DNA of 52,406 bases. Source: Actinomycetes bacterium (GTDB lineage: Bacteria > Actinomycetota > Thermoleophilia > Gaiellales > F1-60-MAGs149). The position numbers were made by a program, and so were the translations under genes. Every line of letters begins with the position of its first letter. Position 1 is the first letter of the stretch. The stretch covers positions 1 through 52,406 of the forward strand of contig JANYCN010000055.1 in the NCBI GenBank assembly GCA_025360225.1, given 5' to 3'. Shown here one piece after another: positions 40,690-48,587 of this stretch. The notes beneath the pieces were generated by a model. That model was not told the DNA's origin, did no database searches, and was given only the letters and a program-made list of their open reading frames with translations.

Positions 40690-41560
40690 CTGCCGAACGT
40701 CCGGGTGCTGTCCATGGTGTCGCTTGCCAACGACGCGGCGAGTGAGGTGCCGGTCCTGCCGCTCTTCCTGACCGTGACGTTCGGTGCGCCGGTCGTCGTG
40801 CTCGGCGTCGTTGAGGGGCTCTCCGAGGCCGTCGCGGTGGTGTTTCGGGGCGTCTTCGGGCCGATCTCCGACAGGCGAGGGGCGCGCGGCGTCCGTTCAT
40901 CGCGAGCCGCTACGTTGCCTCCGTTGCGGGTCGGGTGCTCGTTGCGGTGGCGCCGACGTGGGGTTCGTGCTCGTCGCGCGGGCTGTCGATCGGTTTGGAA
41001 AGGCCGTGCGTTCCTCTCCTCGCGACGCCCTGATCCGCGACTCATCGCCGGCGGCGTTCGTCGGGTCGAGCTTCGGCTTTCACCCGGCGATGGACTCGCT
41101 CGGGGGGTGATCGGGCCGACGGTTCGCTCTGGTGCTGATCGCTGGTGGAGATTGGCGCCTACATCGGCTTCAACGTCGAGTTCAGCGCCCTCGTGTGGCC
41201 GCTTGGCGCCCTCTCAGACCACGTCGGACGCCGCGGGCTCCTGATCGGTGGGATGCTCGTGTTCGCTGCGGTCTACGGCGGTCTCGCCGTGGCGGATGCC
41301 GCGTGGGAGGCGTACCCGCTGCTGGCCACCTACGGTCTGTACCTTGCCGCGACCGACGGCGTCGGCAAGGCGTTCGTCGCCGACCACGCTCCGGCGGCCC
41401 TCTCGGGCACCGCCGATAGCGCGTTCTCGCTCCTCGCTGGCGGCTGTGCGCTGATCGCCTCGACCGTCGCCGGGGTCGTCTACGAGCGGGTTGGGCACGG
41501 CGTGCCGTTCGCGATCGGCGCTGCCTCCGCGCGCTTGCCGGGGCCGTCGCGTTGCGGCGG
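40690..41560 (+). pseudogene. Decayed MFS transporter gene
   Basis: Recognisable pieces of one major facilitator protein are spread over several frames in the right order: SLANDAASEVPVLPLFLTV and VFRGVFGPISDRRGAR, then RPFIASRYVASVAGRVLVAV in another frame, FVLVARAVDRFGKAVRSSPR in a third, and IGFNVEFSALVWPLGALSDH...LLIGGMLVFAAVYGGLAVAD further on. I count at least four frameshifts between about 40885 and 41150 and one more near 41541, and the middle helices appear to be missing. The 3' end runs into a repeat element. The neighbouring genes are intact, which argues against simple sequencing error. Confidence 0.85.
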
Positions 41561-41710
41561 GAACGTCGCGCGCCGCTTGCACTTAGCGTGTCAAGGCCTT
41601 CGCCTTGACACGCGTGCGAGCGGGCGTGCTATCCAGCACGCCCGCGATCAGCAAGCCCTGCGCGACGCGCCACGCTCCCGCTCGCTCCAGACAACACAAA
41701 GCACCACTAG
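41557..41710. repeat. Mosaic repeat element at the end of the broken MFS gene (copy F)
   Basis: In reverse orientation this copy starts CTAGTGGTG (CTAG at 41707-41710), contains an exact 21-base match to copy B (41673-41693 versus 3584-3604) and a 23 of 24 match (41557-41580 versus 3637-3660). Between these lies a 70-base block (41581-41650) that copy B lacks but copy E has. That block contains two perfect hairpins: GCGGGCGTGCT (41620-41630) with its complement (41635-41645), and GTGTCAAGGC (41588-41597) with its complement (41602-41611). No second CTAG border is found on the MFS side, so this end may be truncated. Confidence 0.75.
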
Positions 41711-41741
41711 CGGCCGGATTGGTCATCTGACCGGGCAGACG

Positions 41742-43241
41742 ATGCGCGTCTACCGCGGCACGCCGCGCAGGCGCCGGTTCCTGCGTCGGCTTCTCCTTGC
41801 GCTTGCTGCGCTCTTCCTCGTCGTCGCCGTCTCCTTTGCCTTCGCGGTCTGGAAGCTCCACCAGGGGCTCGAGGAGGTGCAGGCAGCGAACACGCCGGCC
41901 GATCGCGCCGTGGTGGAGGAGACCGCTGGCGGGGCGCTCGCGGCGTCCTCGCCGATCACCTTCGCGATCTTCGGCGTCGACCGGCGGAAGGGCGATACCG
42001 CACCGCGCTCGGACACGACGATCCTCGTGCGACTCGACCCGCGGCGGCACACGCTGAGCCAGCTCGCGCTGACGCGGGACTGGGCGGTGCCGATCCCCGG
42101 GCACGGCAACGGGATCCTCACCTGGGCGTACCACTTCGGCGGCGCGGCTCTGGCGCTTGAGACGATTCGCGCCCAGACCGGGATTCGGCCGAACTTCGCC
42201 GTTGAGGTCGATTTCGACAGCTTCCGGCGCACCGTCGACGCCTTCGACGGTGCCTACATGGAGATCGACCGACGCTACTACAACCACAACACGGGCGGCG
42301 CGACCAACTACACCGATATCGACCTGCAGCCCGGCTACCAGCACCTGCGGGGCGCGGCGGCGCTCACGTTCGTTCGTTTCCGTCACAGCGATGATGACCC
42401 TGTGCGGATCGCTCGCCAGCAGCTCTTCGTCGCGGCCTTCAAGCGACGGCTCGACCCGATCACGACCTCCACGCACCTCTACGAGCTCCTCGGAATCGCA
42501 ACGAGCTCGCTGAAGCTGCTCGGCCGGCACAAGGCGAGCGAGGTGGAGATCCTCCGCTGGATCGAGCTCGCCCGGTCGATCCCGCGCCAGAACGCGATCT
42601 CCGTTCGCTGTGACGTGATCCCATACCCGAAGAACCACAGCTGGTTCTCGATCACGCCGAGCGCGTTGGCAACGTGTATCCACGCGTTCCTCCAGCCGGA
42701 CACCACGGCCGCGACCCGTGCCTCGGCTGACGTTGCGCGGCCAGCGAGGCCCGGTTCGCCCTCGACACCGATCCCGCCGTCGCAGACGATCGTGACCGAA
42801 CCGGGCCGTGATCTCGGTCGCTACCAGGCTACGGCGCGCGCCGCGCACCTGCGCCTCTACCTGCCGTCGCGGCTGCCCGTTGGGGCGTTCACGCGCGATC
42901 CGCAGTTCCGTCAGAGCGCCGATCCGTTCCGGGTCTACCGCGTCGATGGGCATCGCGCCGTTCACGTCACCTACTCCTATCCGGCGGCGATCTTCGGCAA
43001 CGCGGCGTTCGGGTTTCAGGCGATCGCCTGGAGCGCGCCGCCGATCCTTGACGCCCCGACGGCCTCGCGCACGTTCGCCGGGCGTCGCTACGATCTCTAC
43101 CTGGACGGGGCGCGGATCACAAGGATCGCCTGGCACGATGGCGGGGTCAGCTACTGGGTTTCGAATACCCTGCTGTTGGCGCTCTCGAACGAGACGATGT
43201 GGTCGGTGGCAACGAGCTTCCGACCGGTACCGAAGGAGTGA
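41742..43241 (+). CDS. LytR-CpsA-Psr (LCP) family glycopolymer ligase
   Basis: Attaches undecaprenyl-linked glycopolymers to peptidoglycan outside the cell. The 499-residue protein has a basic N-terminus, one membrane helix (LLLALAALFLVVAVSFAFAV), and an LCP domain (about residues 70-270): FAIFGVDRRKGDTAPRSDTT, SQLALTRDWAVPIPG (catalytic Arg region), AYHFGGAALALETIRAQTGI, VEVDFDSFRRTVDAFDGAYM and LRGAAALTFVRFRHSDDDPV, then IARQQLF. A further 170-residue C-terminal region is not a standard LytR_C domain. ATG 41742 is preceded by the repeat element; the frame is open upstream only through the broken MFS gene. UDP-glucose dehydrogenase follows after 7 bases. Confidence 0.9.
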   Translation: MRVYRGTPRRRRFLRRLLLALAALFLVVAVSFAFAVWKLHQGLEEVQAANTPADRAVVEETAGGALAASSPITFAIFGVDRRKGDTAPRSDTTILVRLDPRRHTLSQLALTRDWAVPIPGHGNGILTWAYHFGGAALALETIRAQTGIRPNFAVEVDFDSFRRTVDAFDGAYMEIDRRYYNHNTGGATNYTDIDLQPGYQHLRGAAALTFVRFRHSDDDPVRIARQQLFVAAFKRRLDPITTSTHLYELLGIATSSLKLLGRHKASEVEILRWIELARSIPRQNAISVRCDVIPYPKNHSWFSITPSALATCIHAFLQPDTTAATRASADVARPARPGSPSTPIPPSQTIVTEPGRDLGRYQATARAAHLRLYLPSRLPVGAFTRDPQFRQSADPFRVYRVDGHRAVHVTYSYPAAIFGNAAFGFQAIAWSAPPILDAPTASRTFAGRRYDLYLDGARITRIAWHDGGVSYWVSNTLLLALSNETMWSVATSFRPVPKE

Positions 43242-43248
43242 TCGGCAG

Positions 43249-44544
43249 GTGAGGACGGGCCAGGAGCCAGTCGGTGTGATCGGAGTTGGCTACGTCGGGC
43301 TCGTGACCTCCGCCTGCCTCGCCGACCTCGGCCAGCAGGTGGTGTGCTGTGATGTCGACGCGGCGAAGATCGCGCGCCTCCGCAACGGTGAGGTGCCAAT
43401 CCACGAGCCGGGTATCGACGAGCTGATCCGGCGCAACCGCGATCGCCTGACGTTCGTCACCGACCTGCGTGACGTCTTCGTCGAGGCCTCGATCGCGTTC
43501 ATCTGCGTCGACACGCCGCCGCTGGTGTCGGGAGACGCCGACCTTTCGCGCGTGAACGCGGTGATCGACGCCATGCCCTCATCGGCGGACGGGGCGTTGC
43601 TCGTGATGAAGTCAACCGTTCCCGTCGGTACCGGTGCAAGCGTCCGTGCCCGTCTCGACCGGCTCGGGCGAGGCGGCGTCGGCTACGCCTCAAACCCCGA
43701 GTTCCTGCGCGAGGGTTCGGCCGTCTCCGACTTCATGGCGCCTGACCGCGTCGTCATCGGCTCCGACGACGCCGCCAACGCCGACCGCGTCGCCCGGCTG
43801 TACGCAGGGCTCGACACCGAGATCGTTCGCACCGACGTGGCGTCGGCGGAGATGACGAAGCTCGCGGCGAACGCGTTCCTCGCGACGAAGATCTCGTTCA
43901 TCAACGAGATCGCGAACATCTGTGAGAACGTCGGTGCGGACGTCTCCGAGGTCGCGCGGGGGATCGGCCTCGACCGGCGGATCGGGTCGAGCTTCCTGCG
44001 TGCCGGGATCGGCTGGGGCGGCTCGTGCTTCCCGAAGGACGTGCGCGCGCTGAAGCAGCTCGCGGGGAACTCCGGCTACCACTTCCAGCTGTTGAACGCC
44101 GTGATCGAGGTGAACGAGATGCAGAAGCGGCGCGTCATCGGGCGCCTGTTGACGCGTCTTGAAACGCTTCGCGACCGCCGGATCGCGCTGCTCGGCATCG
44201 CGTTCAAGCCAAACACTGACGACACCCGCGAGGCGACCAGCATCGTGCTCGCTGCGCGGCTGGTTGCCGAAGGGGCCAGCGTCGTCGCCTACGACCCGGT
44301 CGCGTCTGGCGTGCAGCTCGAGGCGCTCGGCGCGACCGTCGCCGGCTCGGCTGCCGAGGCAATCGCTGGTGCCGACGCGGCGATCGTCGTCACCGAGTGG
44401 AACGAGTTCCGAGCGCTGATCGATCCGACCTTGCGGGCGACGATGCGCCGTCCGCTCCTGCTCGACGGACGGAACCTGCTTGACCCGATCAAGGCGCGTG
44501 CAGCCGGCTACGAGTACGAGTCGATCGGGCGCCGGTCGGGATGA
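43249..44544 (+). CDS. ugd: UDP-glucose/GDP-mannose dehydrogenase family, probably UDP-glucose 6-dehydrogenase
   Basis: Oxidises a nucleotide sugar twice to the uronate. The 431-residue protein has the N-terminal Rossmann domain (VGVIGVGYVGLVTSACLADL, VVCCDVDAAKIARLR), FICVDTPPLV, MKSTVPVGTG, SNPEFLREGSAVSDFMAPDR, the central dimerisation helix (EMTKLAANAFLATKISFINE), the catalytic Cys in GIGWGGSCFPKDVRALKQL and the C-terminal domain (IALLGIAFKPNTDDTREATS). The 'NPEFLREG' and 'KPNTDD' forms favour UDP-glucose. GTG start. The next gene overlaps by 4 bases (ATGA). Confidence 0.93.
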   Translation: MRTGQEPVGVIGVGYVGLVTSACLADLGQQVVCCDVDAAKIARLRNGEVPIHEPGIDELIRRNRDRLTFVTDLRDVFVEASIAFICVDTPPLVSGDADLSRVNAVIDAMPSSADGALLVMKSTVPVGTGASVRARLDRLGRGGVGYASNPEFLREGSAVSDFMAPDRVVIGSDDAANADRVARLYAGLDTEIVRTDVASAEMTKLAANAFLATKISFINEIANICENVGADVSEVARGIGLDRRIGSSFLRAGIGWGGSCFPKDVRALKQLAGNSGYHFQLLNAVIEVNEMQKRRVIGRLLTRLETLRDRRIALLGIAFKPNTDDTREATSIVLAARLVAEGASVVAYDPVASGVQLEALGATVAGSAAEAIAGADAAIVVTEWNEFRALIDPTLRATMRRPLLLDGRNLLDPIKARAAGYEYESIGRRSG

Positions 44545-45560
44545 TCGCCGTCGTGCTCGTCGGTGGAGAGGGGACGCGCCTTCGCCCGCTCACCCTCTCG
44601 CGGCCGAAGCCGATGCTTCCGATCGCGAACCGCCCGTTCCTCGCGCACCTGCTCGACCGGCTCGTCGCGGGTGGCGTCGACGAGGTGATCTTCTCCTGCG
44701 GCTACCTGCCCGACCCGATCGTCACAACGTTCGGGCGGGAGTACCGCGACACGCGGCTGACCTACGTCGTCGAGCCCGAGCCGCTCGACACCGCCGGGGC
44801 GATCCGGTTCGCCGCCGACGGCCGCGTCGGTGACGAGACCTTCCTCGCCCTGAACGGCGACATCCTTGCTGCCGCGCCGTTGGCTGACCTGCTCGCAGAG
44901 CACCGCCGACGTGGCGCTCAGGCGACGTTGACGTTGACCGAGGTCACGGACCCGCGCCCCTACGGGCTGGTGCTCACGGCCGAAGACGGCGCCGTGACGG
45001 CGTTTCTCGAGAAGCCTGGCGACGACTGCGTCGTCGGTGACGGTCCGCACTGGATCAATGCCGGGGTCTACGCCCTCGAGCCGTCCGTTCTCGACCGGAT
45101 CCCCCTTGGGCAGCGGGTGAACATCGAGCGAGCCATCTTCCCGACGCTGATCGGCAACGGCCTGCATGGCTGGCGGGGCGCCGGGTACTGGAACGACATC
45201 GGCACGCCGGCCAGCTACGTCGCGGCGAACGTCGCCGTCGCGTGCGGCGCGCTCGGCGGACCGACGGAGCAGGCGGTGTTCGCCGCTACGGCGATGATCG
45301 ACGGCACGGCGATCGTCGACGGCGGCAGCGTCGTCGGTGACGGCGCCGTGATCGCTGCCGGGGCGCGCGTCAGCGGTAGCGTCGTTGACGCTGGCGCGGT
45401 GGTCGAGGCGTGCGCGCTCGTCGAGCGCTCAGCGGTGGGGCGTGGCGCGATCGTGGGCGTGGCTGCACGGCTTCTCAACGGGTCGGTGCTCGGGGACGGG
45501 CAGAGGCTCGCCGACGGTGCCACCCTCGACGATCAGCGTGTCCCGGAGGCCGTCGCATGA
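44541..45560 (+). CDS. NDP-sugar pyrophosphorylase (mannose-1-phosphate guanylyltransferase type)
   Basis: A 339-residue nucleotidyltransferase. The signature is VVLVGGEGTRLRPLTLSRPK, followed by PMLPIANRPFLAHLLDRL, FLALNGDILAAAP (metal Asp), GLVLTAEDGAVTAFLEKP, WINAGVYALEPSVLDRIP and GYWNDIGTPASY. The last 90 residues form a left-handed beta-helix-like hexapeptide tail (IDGTAIVDGGSVVGDGAVIA and onwards). This layout is shared by GDP-mannose and glucose-1-phosphate thymidylyl/guanylyltransferases; base and sugar cannot be fixed. ATG overlaps ugd; its stop overlaps the ATG of the isomerase gene. Confidence 0.9.
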   Translation: MIAVVLVGGEGTRLRPLTLSRPKPMLPIANRPFLAHLLDRLVAGGVDEVIFSCGYLPDPIVTTFGREYRDTRLTYVVEPEPLDTAGAIRFAADGRVGDETFLALNGDILAAAPLADLLAEHRRRGAQATLTLTEVTDPRPYGLVLTAEDGAVTAFLEKPGDDCVVGDGPHWINAGVYALEPSVLDRIPLGQRVNIERAIFPTLIGNGLHGWRGAGYWNDIGTPASYVAANVAVACGALGGPTEQAVFAATAMIDGTAIVDGGSVVGDGAVIAAGARVSGSVVDAGAVVEACALVERSAVGRGAIVGVAARLLNGSVLGDGQRLADGATLDDQRVPEAVA

Positions 45561-46531
45561 TGCTCGACCAGGCGAGGGCGTTCGGGACACAGCTGCGGGA
45601 GGGCCGCGACACAGCGACGGGGGTCGTGGGAGTTGTCGATCGACCTGACGCGGTGCTCCTTTGTGGCCTCGGCGGGTCGGCGGCCGGTGCGCGGATCGCC
45701 GTTGCCCTCCTCTCCGCGAGGCTGACCGTCCCCGTGCTGATCGCTGCCGACGCGAAGCTTCCCGGCTGGGTGGGCGAGCGGACGCTCGTCGTCGTCACCT
45801 CGTACTCCGGTGCGACGCGCGAGGCGTTGGCGTGGTTCGCGGCCGCGGCCGAGCGTGGCGCCCGGCGCGTCGCGATCGCCTCGGGCGGCGCGCTTCGGGC
45901 GGCCGCTCAGGCCGACGGCGTGCCGGTGGTGCCGGTCAGGGATGGCCTCGCGCCGCGAGGCGCGCTCGGGCTGCTCCTCGCGGCGCTGGTCGTCGTCCTC
46001 GACGAGGCCGGCGTCGCACCGGGGGCGACGAAGATCCTCGCGACAGCGGCGTCGGCGGCTGACGACGCGCACGCGTCCCGGGAGGGCGAGGCGCGCGCGG
46101 CGGCGGCTCGTCTCACCGGGCGCACGCTCGTCGTCTACGGCGCAGGCGTGCGCGCGGCGATCGCCGTCCGGCTGAAGAACCAGCTGAACGAGAACGCCAA
46201 GGCGTCGGCGTTCGCCGGTGAGATCCCCGAGATCGCCCACAACGAGGTGCTCGGCTGGCATCAGGTCGCGCGCGCCAGCCTGCCCTGCCGCGCGATCGTG
46301 TTACGGGACGAGGCCGATCCGGAGCCATTGACCGGCACCCTGACGCACCTGCTCGCTGCGGACGCCGGCGGTGTCGAGGAGTGGCGTGGACATGGCACGA
46401 CGGAGCTCGAGCGCGCGTTCTCGCTGCTCGCCTTCGGTGACCTCGTCTCGCTGAACCTCGCAGCGATCGAGGAGGTTGATCCCGAGCAGATCGATCGCCT
46501 GACGGCGCTCAAGGTCCCCGACCTCTCCTGA
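45557..46531 (+). CDS. SIS-domain phosphoglucose/phosphomannose isomerase
   Basis: A 324-residue bifunctional-type isomerase, interconverting fructose 6-phosphate with glucose or mannose 6-phosphate. Double SIS-domain features: VLLCGLGGSAAGARIAVALL, VVVTSYSGATREALAWFAAA, RGALGLLLAALVVVLDEAGV, TLVVYGAGVRAAIAVRLKNQ, LNENAKASAFAGEIPEIAHN (catalytic Glu-His, as in the archaeal-type enzymes) and FGDLVSLNLAAIEEVDPEQI. ATG 45557 (followed by a second ATG) overlaps the pyrophosphorylase stop. Together with the neighbours it could feed mannose-1-P/GDP-mannose production. Confidence 0.9.
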   Translation: MMLDQARAFGTQLREGRDTATGVVGVVDRPDAVLLCGLGGSAAGARIAVALLSARLTVPVLIAADAKLPGWVGERTLVVVTSYSGATREALAWFAAAAERGARRVAIASGGALRAAAQADGVPVVPVRDGLAPRGALGLLLAALVVVLDEAGVAPGATKILATAASAADDAHASREGEARAAAARLTGRTLVVYGAGVRAAIAVRLKNQLNENAKASAFAGEIPEIAHNEVLGWHQVARASLPCRAIVLRDEADPEPLTGTLTHLLAADAGGVEEWRGHGTTELERAFSLLAFGDLVSLNLAAIEEVDPEQIDRLTALKVPDLS

Positions 46532-46532
46532 C

Positions 46533-47537
46533 GTGAGGCCGGAACAGATCATCCGCATGGAGGGTCGTTCGGTCATGCTCCTCGACCAGACGGTGCTCCC
46601 GACGACCGTGCGCGAGCGTCGTTGCGTCGAGGTGGCCGACCTCGTTCAGGCAATCCAGGACCTTGCCGTACGCGGCGCACCGCTCCTCGGTGTCGCCGGG
46701 GCGATGGGCGTCTGGCTTGCGGCCCAGTCAGCGCCCGACCATCCGCAGGGGTTGCGCCAGTACGTCACCGAGCAGGCGGCGCGCGTCGCCGCTGCTCGGC
46801 CAACTGCGGTGAACCTCCGATGGGGCGTCGAGCAGGCGCTCGGTGAGCTCGACCGCCCGTGGGCGAGCGTCGCTGAGGCGCGTGGACGCCTCCAGGCCGT
46901 CGCCGAACGCATCCACCGCGACGAGGTCGCTCGATGTCTCATCATTGGCACGAACGGCGCCGAGGCGCTCGGGCCGGTCAGACACCTGATGACCCAGTGC
47001 AACGCTGGTGGGCTCGCGACCGGTGGCTACGGGACGGCGCTCGGCGTCATCCGCGTGGTCGCTTCCCGCACTCCCGGACTGCACGTCTGGGTGCCCGAGA
47101 CGCGCCCGCTGCTTCAGGGCTCTCGGCTCACCGCCTTCGAGCTCGCCGAGGCGGGAATCGCCCACACCGTCGTTACCGATAACGCCTGTGCCGCCCTGTT
47201 TCGCGAGGGAGTCGTCGATGCGGTCGTGGTGGGCGCTGACCGGATCGCCGCGAACGGCGACACCGCCAACAAGATCGGGACGTACGCGCTCGCGGTGATC
47301 GCTCACCACCACGGCGTGCCGCTGATCGTTGCGGCGCCGTCCTCGACGGTTGACCCGGACACCAGCACCGGCGCTGGGATCATCATTGAGCAGCGTCCGG
47401 CGAGCGAGGTCACGCCCTACGGGTCGCCGGCACGCAACGACGCGTTCGACGTCACGCCGGCGGCGCTCGTTCGCGCGATCGTCACCGAGCACGGCGTCCT
47501 TCGCGCGCCGTACGACCTGCGGTCGGTGCGACCGTGA
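46533..47537 (+). CDS. mtnA: S-methyl-5-thioribose-1-phosphate isomerase
   Basis: Converts 5-methylthioribose 1-phosphate to the ribulose form in methionine salvage. The 334-residue protein has LLDQTVLPT, VRGAPLLGVAGAMGVWLAA, RPTAVNLRWGV, LMTQCNAGGLATGGYGTALG (catalytic Cys), VWVPETRPLLQGSRLTAFEL and VVGADRIAANGDTANKIGTY (catalytic Asp). GTG start one base after the isomerase stop. Its place between sugar-phosphate and nucleotide-sugar genes is unusual; eIF2B-like relatives include ribose-1,5-bisphosphate isomerases, but these motifs favour MtnA. Confidence 0.94.
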   Translation: MRPEQIIRMEGRSVMLLDQTVLPTTVRERRCVEVADLVQAIQDLAVRGAPLLGVAGAMGVWLAAQSAPDHPQGLRQYVTEQAARVAAARPTAVNLRWGVEQALGELDRPWASVAEARGRLQAVAERIHRDEVARCLIIGTNGAEALGPVRHLMTQCNAGGLATGGYGTALGVIRVVASRTPGLHVWVPETRPLLQGSRLTAFELAEAGIAHTVVTDNACAALFREGVVDAVVVGADRIAANGDTANKIGTYALAVIAHHHGVPLIVAAPSSTVDPDTSTGAGIIIEQRPASEVTPYGSPARNDAFDVTPAALVRAIVTEHGVLRAPYDLRSVRP

Positions 47538-48532
47538 ACGAGGTCGCAGGTGCGGTTGACGCGCTCAGCGCCGGGGACATCGCGAGGCTCCCGCCAGCCG
47601 GCACCGCCGAGGGTGATCGCCTCGGGCGCGACGGGAGCGCGTTGCTCGCTCGTGGTGGGTGCGCGCTGCTCCTGCTGAGCGGCGGCATGGCAACGCGGAT
47701 GGGCGGAACCGTGAAGGCGCTCGTCGAGGTCACCGCGGGCAGCTCCTTCCTCGACCTGCGGCTGCGTGAACGCTCGCGCCTCGGCGATCGGGTCGGCGTC
47801 CTCCCGCCGCTGTGGCTCATGACCAGCCCGGCAACCGACGAGGCGATCCGCGCCGCCCTCGGCGAACACATCGCTGCCGGCGGGGTCGAGCTGTTCCAGC
47901 AACGCACCGACGTCCGCCGCCGGCCCGATGGGAGCGTCTTCCGTGACCGAGAGGGCAACGTCAGCAGCCACGCCTGCGGCCACGGCGATGTCGTCGATGC
48001 TGTGCGCGACGCCGGCGTCCTCGCCCGGTTCCTCGACCGCGGCGGTGAGCACGTGATGATCGCGAACATCGACAACCTCGGCGCCGCCCTCGATGACGTC
48101 GTGCTGGGTTGGCATCTCGCCCACGGCGCTCCGCTGACGTGCGAGGTCGTCGACGCCGCCGGCGATCGGGGCGGGCTACCGGTCAGGTGGAACGGGCGCC
48201 CCGTCATCCTCGAGGAGTTCCGTGTTCCCGCTGCCTTCGACCGGTCACTGGTGAAGGTGTTCAACACGAACACCTTCACCGTGTCGGCGCAGGCGCTCCA
48301 CGACCACGATGCGCCGTGGACCTGGTTCTCGGTCGCCAAGGAGGTCGACGGTGAGCCGGTCGTGCAACGCGAGCGGCTGCTCGGCGAGCTGACCTCGCAC
48401 CTCGACACGCGATTTCTCCACGTCGATCGAGACGGTCATTCGTCGCGGTTCCTGCCCGTGAAGGACGCGGACGAGCTTGAACGACGTCGCCCAGCGGTAC
48501 GCGCGGTGCTCGCCTCCCGTGGCGTCCTCTGA
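47534..48532 (+). CDS. UTP-glucose-1-phosphate uridylyltransferase-like (UDPGP family)
   Basis: A 332-residue UDPGP-family nucleotidyltransferase. It carries a variant of the signature LLLLSGGMATRMGGTVKALV (normally GGxGTRxG...K), PLWLMTSPATDEAIRAAL, CGHGDVVDAVRDAGVL, EHVMIANIDNLGAALDD (metal Asp) and FNTNTFTVSAQAL, then RFLPVKDADELE. This is the eukaryote/UDPGP-like branch, not the GalU type, and could make UDP-glucose for the dehydrogenase upstream. A related UDP-HexNAc pyrophosphorylase activity is possible. GTG start overlaps mtnA by four bases. Confidence 0.85.
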   Translation: MNEVAGAVDALSAGDIARLPPAGTAEGDRLGRDGSALLARGGCALLLLSGGMATRMGGTVKALVEVTAGSSFLDLRLRERSRLGDRVGVLPPLWLMTSPATDEAIRAALGEHIAAGGVELFQQRTDVRRRPDGSVFRDREGNVSSHACGHGDVVDAVRDAGVLARFLDRGGEHVMIANIDNLGAALDDVVLGWHLAHGAPLTCEVVDAAGDRGGLPVRWNGRPVILEEFRVPAAFDRSLVKVFNTNTFTVSAQALHDHDAPWTWFSVAKEVDGEPVVQRERLLGELTSHLDTRFLHVDRDGHSSRFLPVKDADELERRRPAVRAVLASRGVL

Positions 48533-48587
48533 TCCTCCCGGCACCGCTCGCGGCGTCCCGACCGAATGAGGATGGCCGTGTGCGGCG

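Noticed and set aside
41145-43241. A 698-codon open frame joining the MFS remnant to the LCP gene
   Set aside because: The first 199 codons run through the decayed transporter and a non-coding repeat element. The LCP part has its own ATG at 41742 followed by a normal membrane anchor, so a fusion protein is unlikely.
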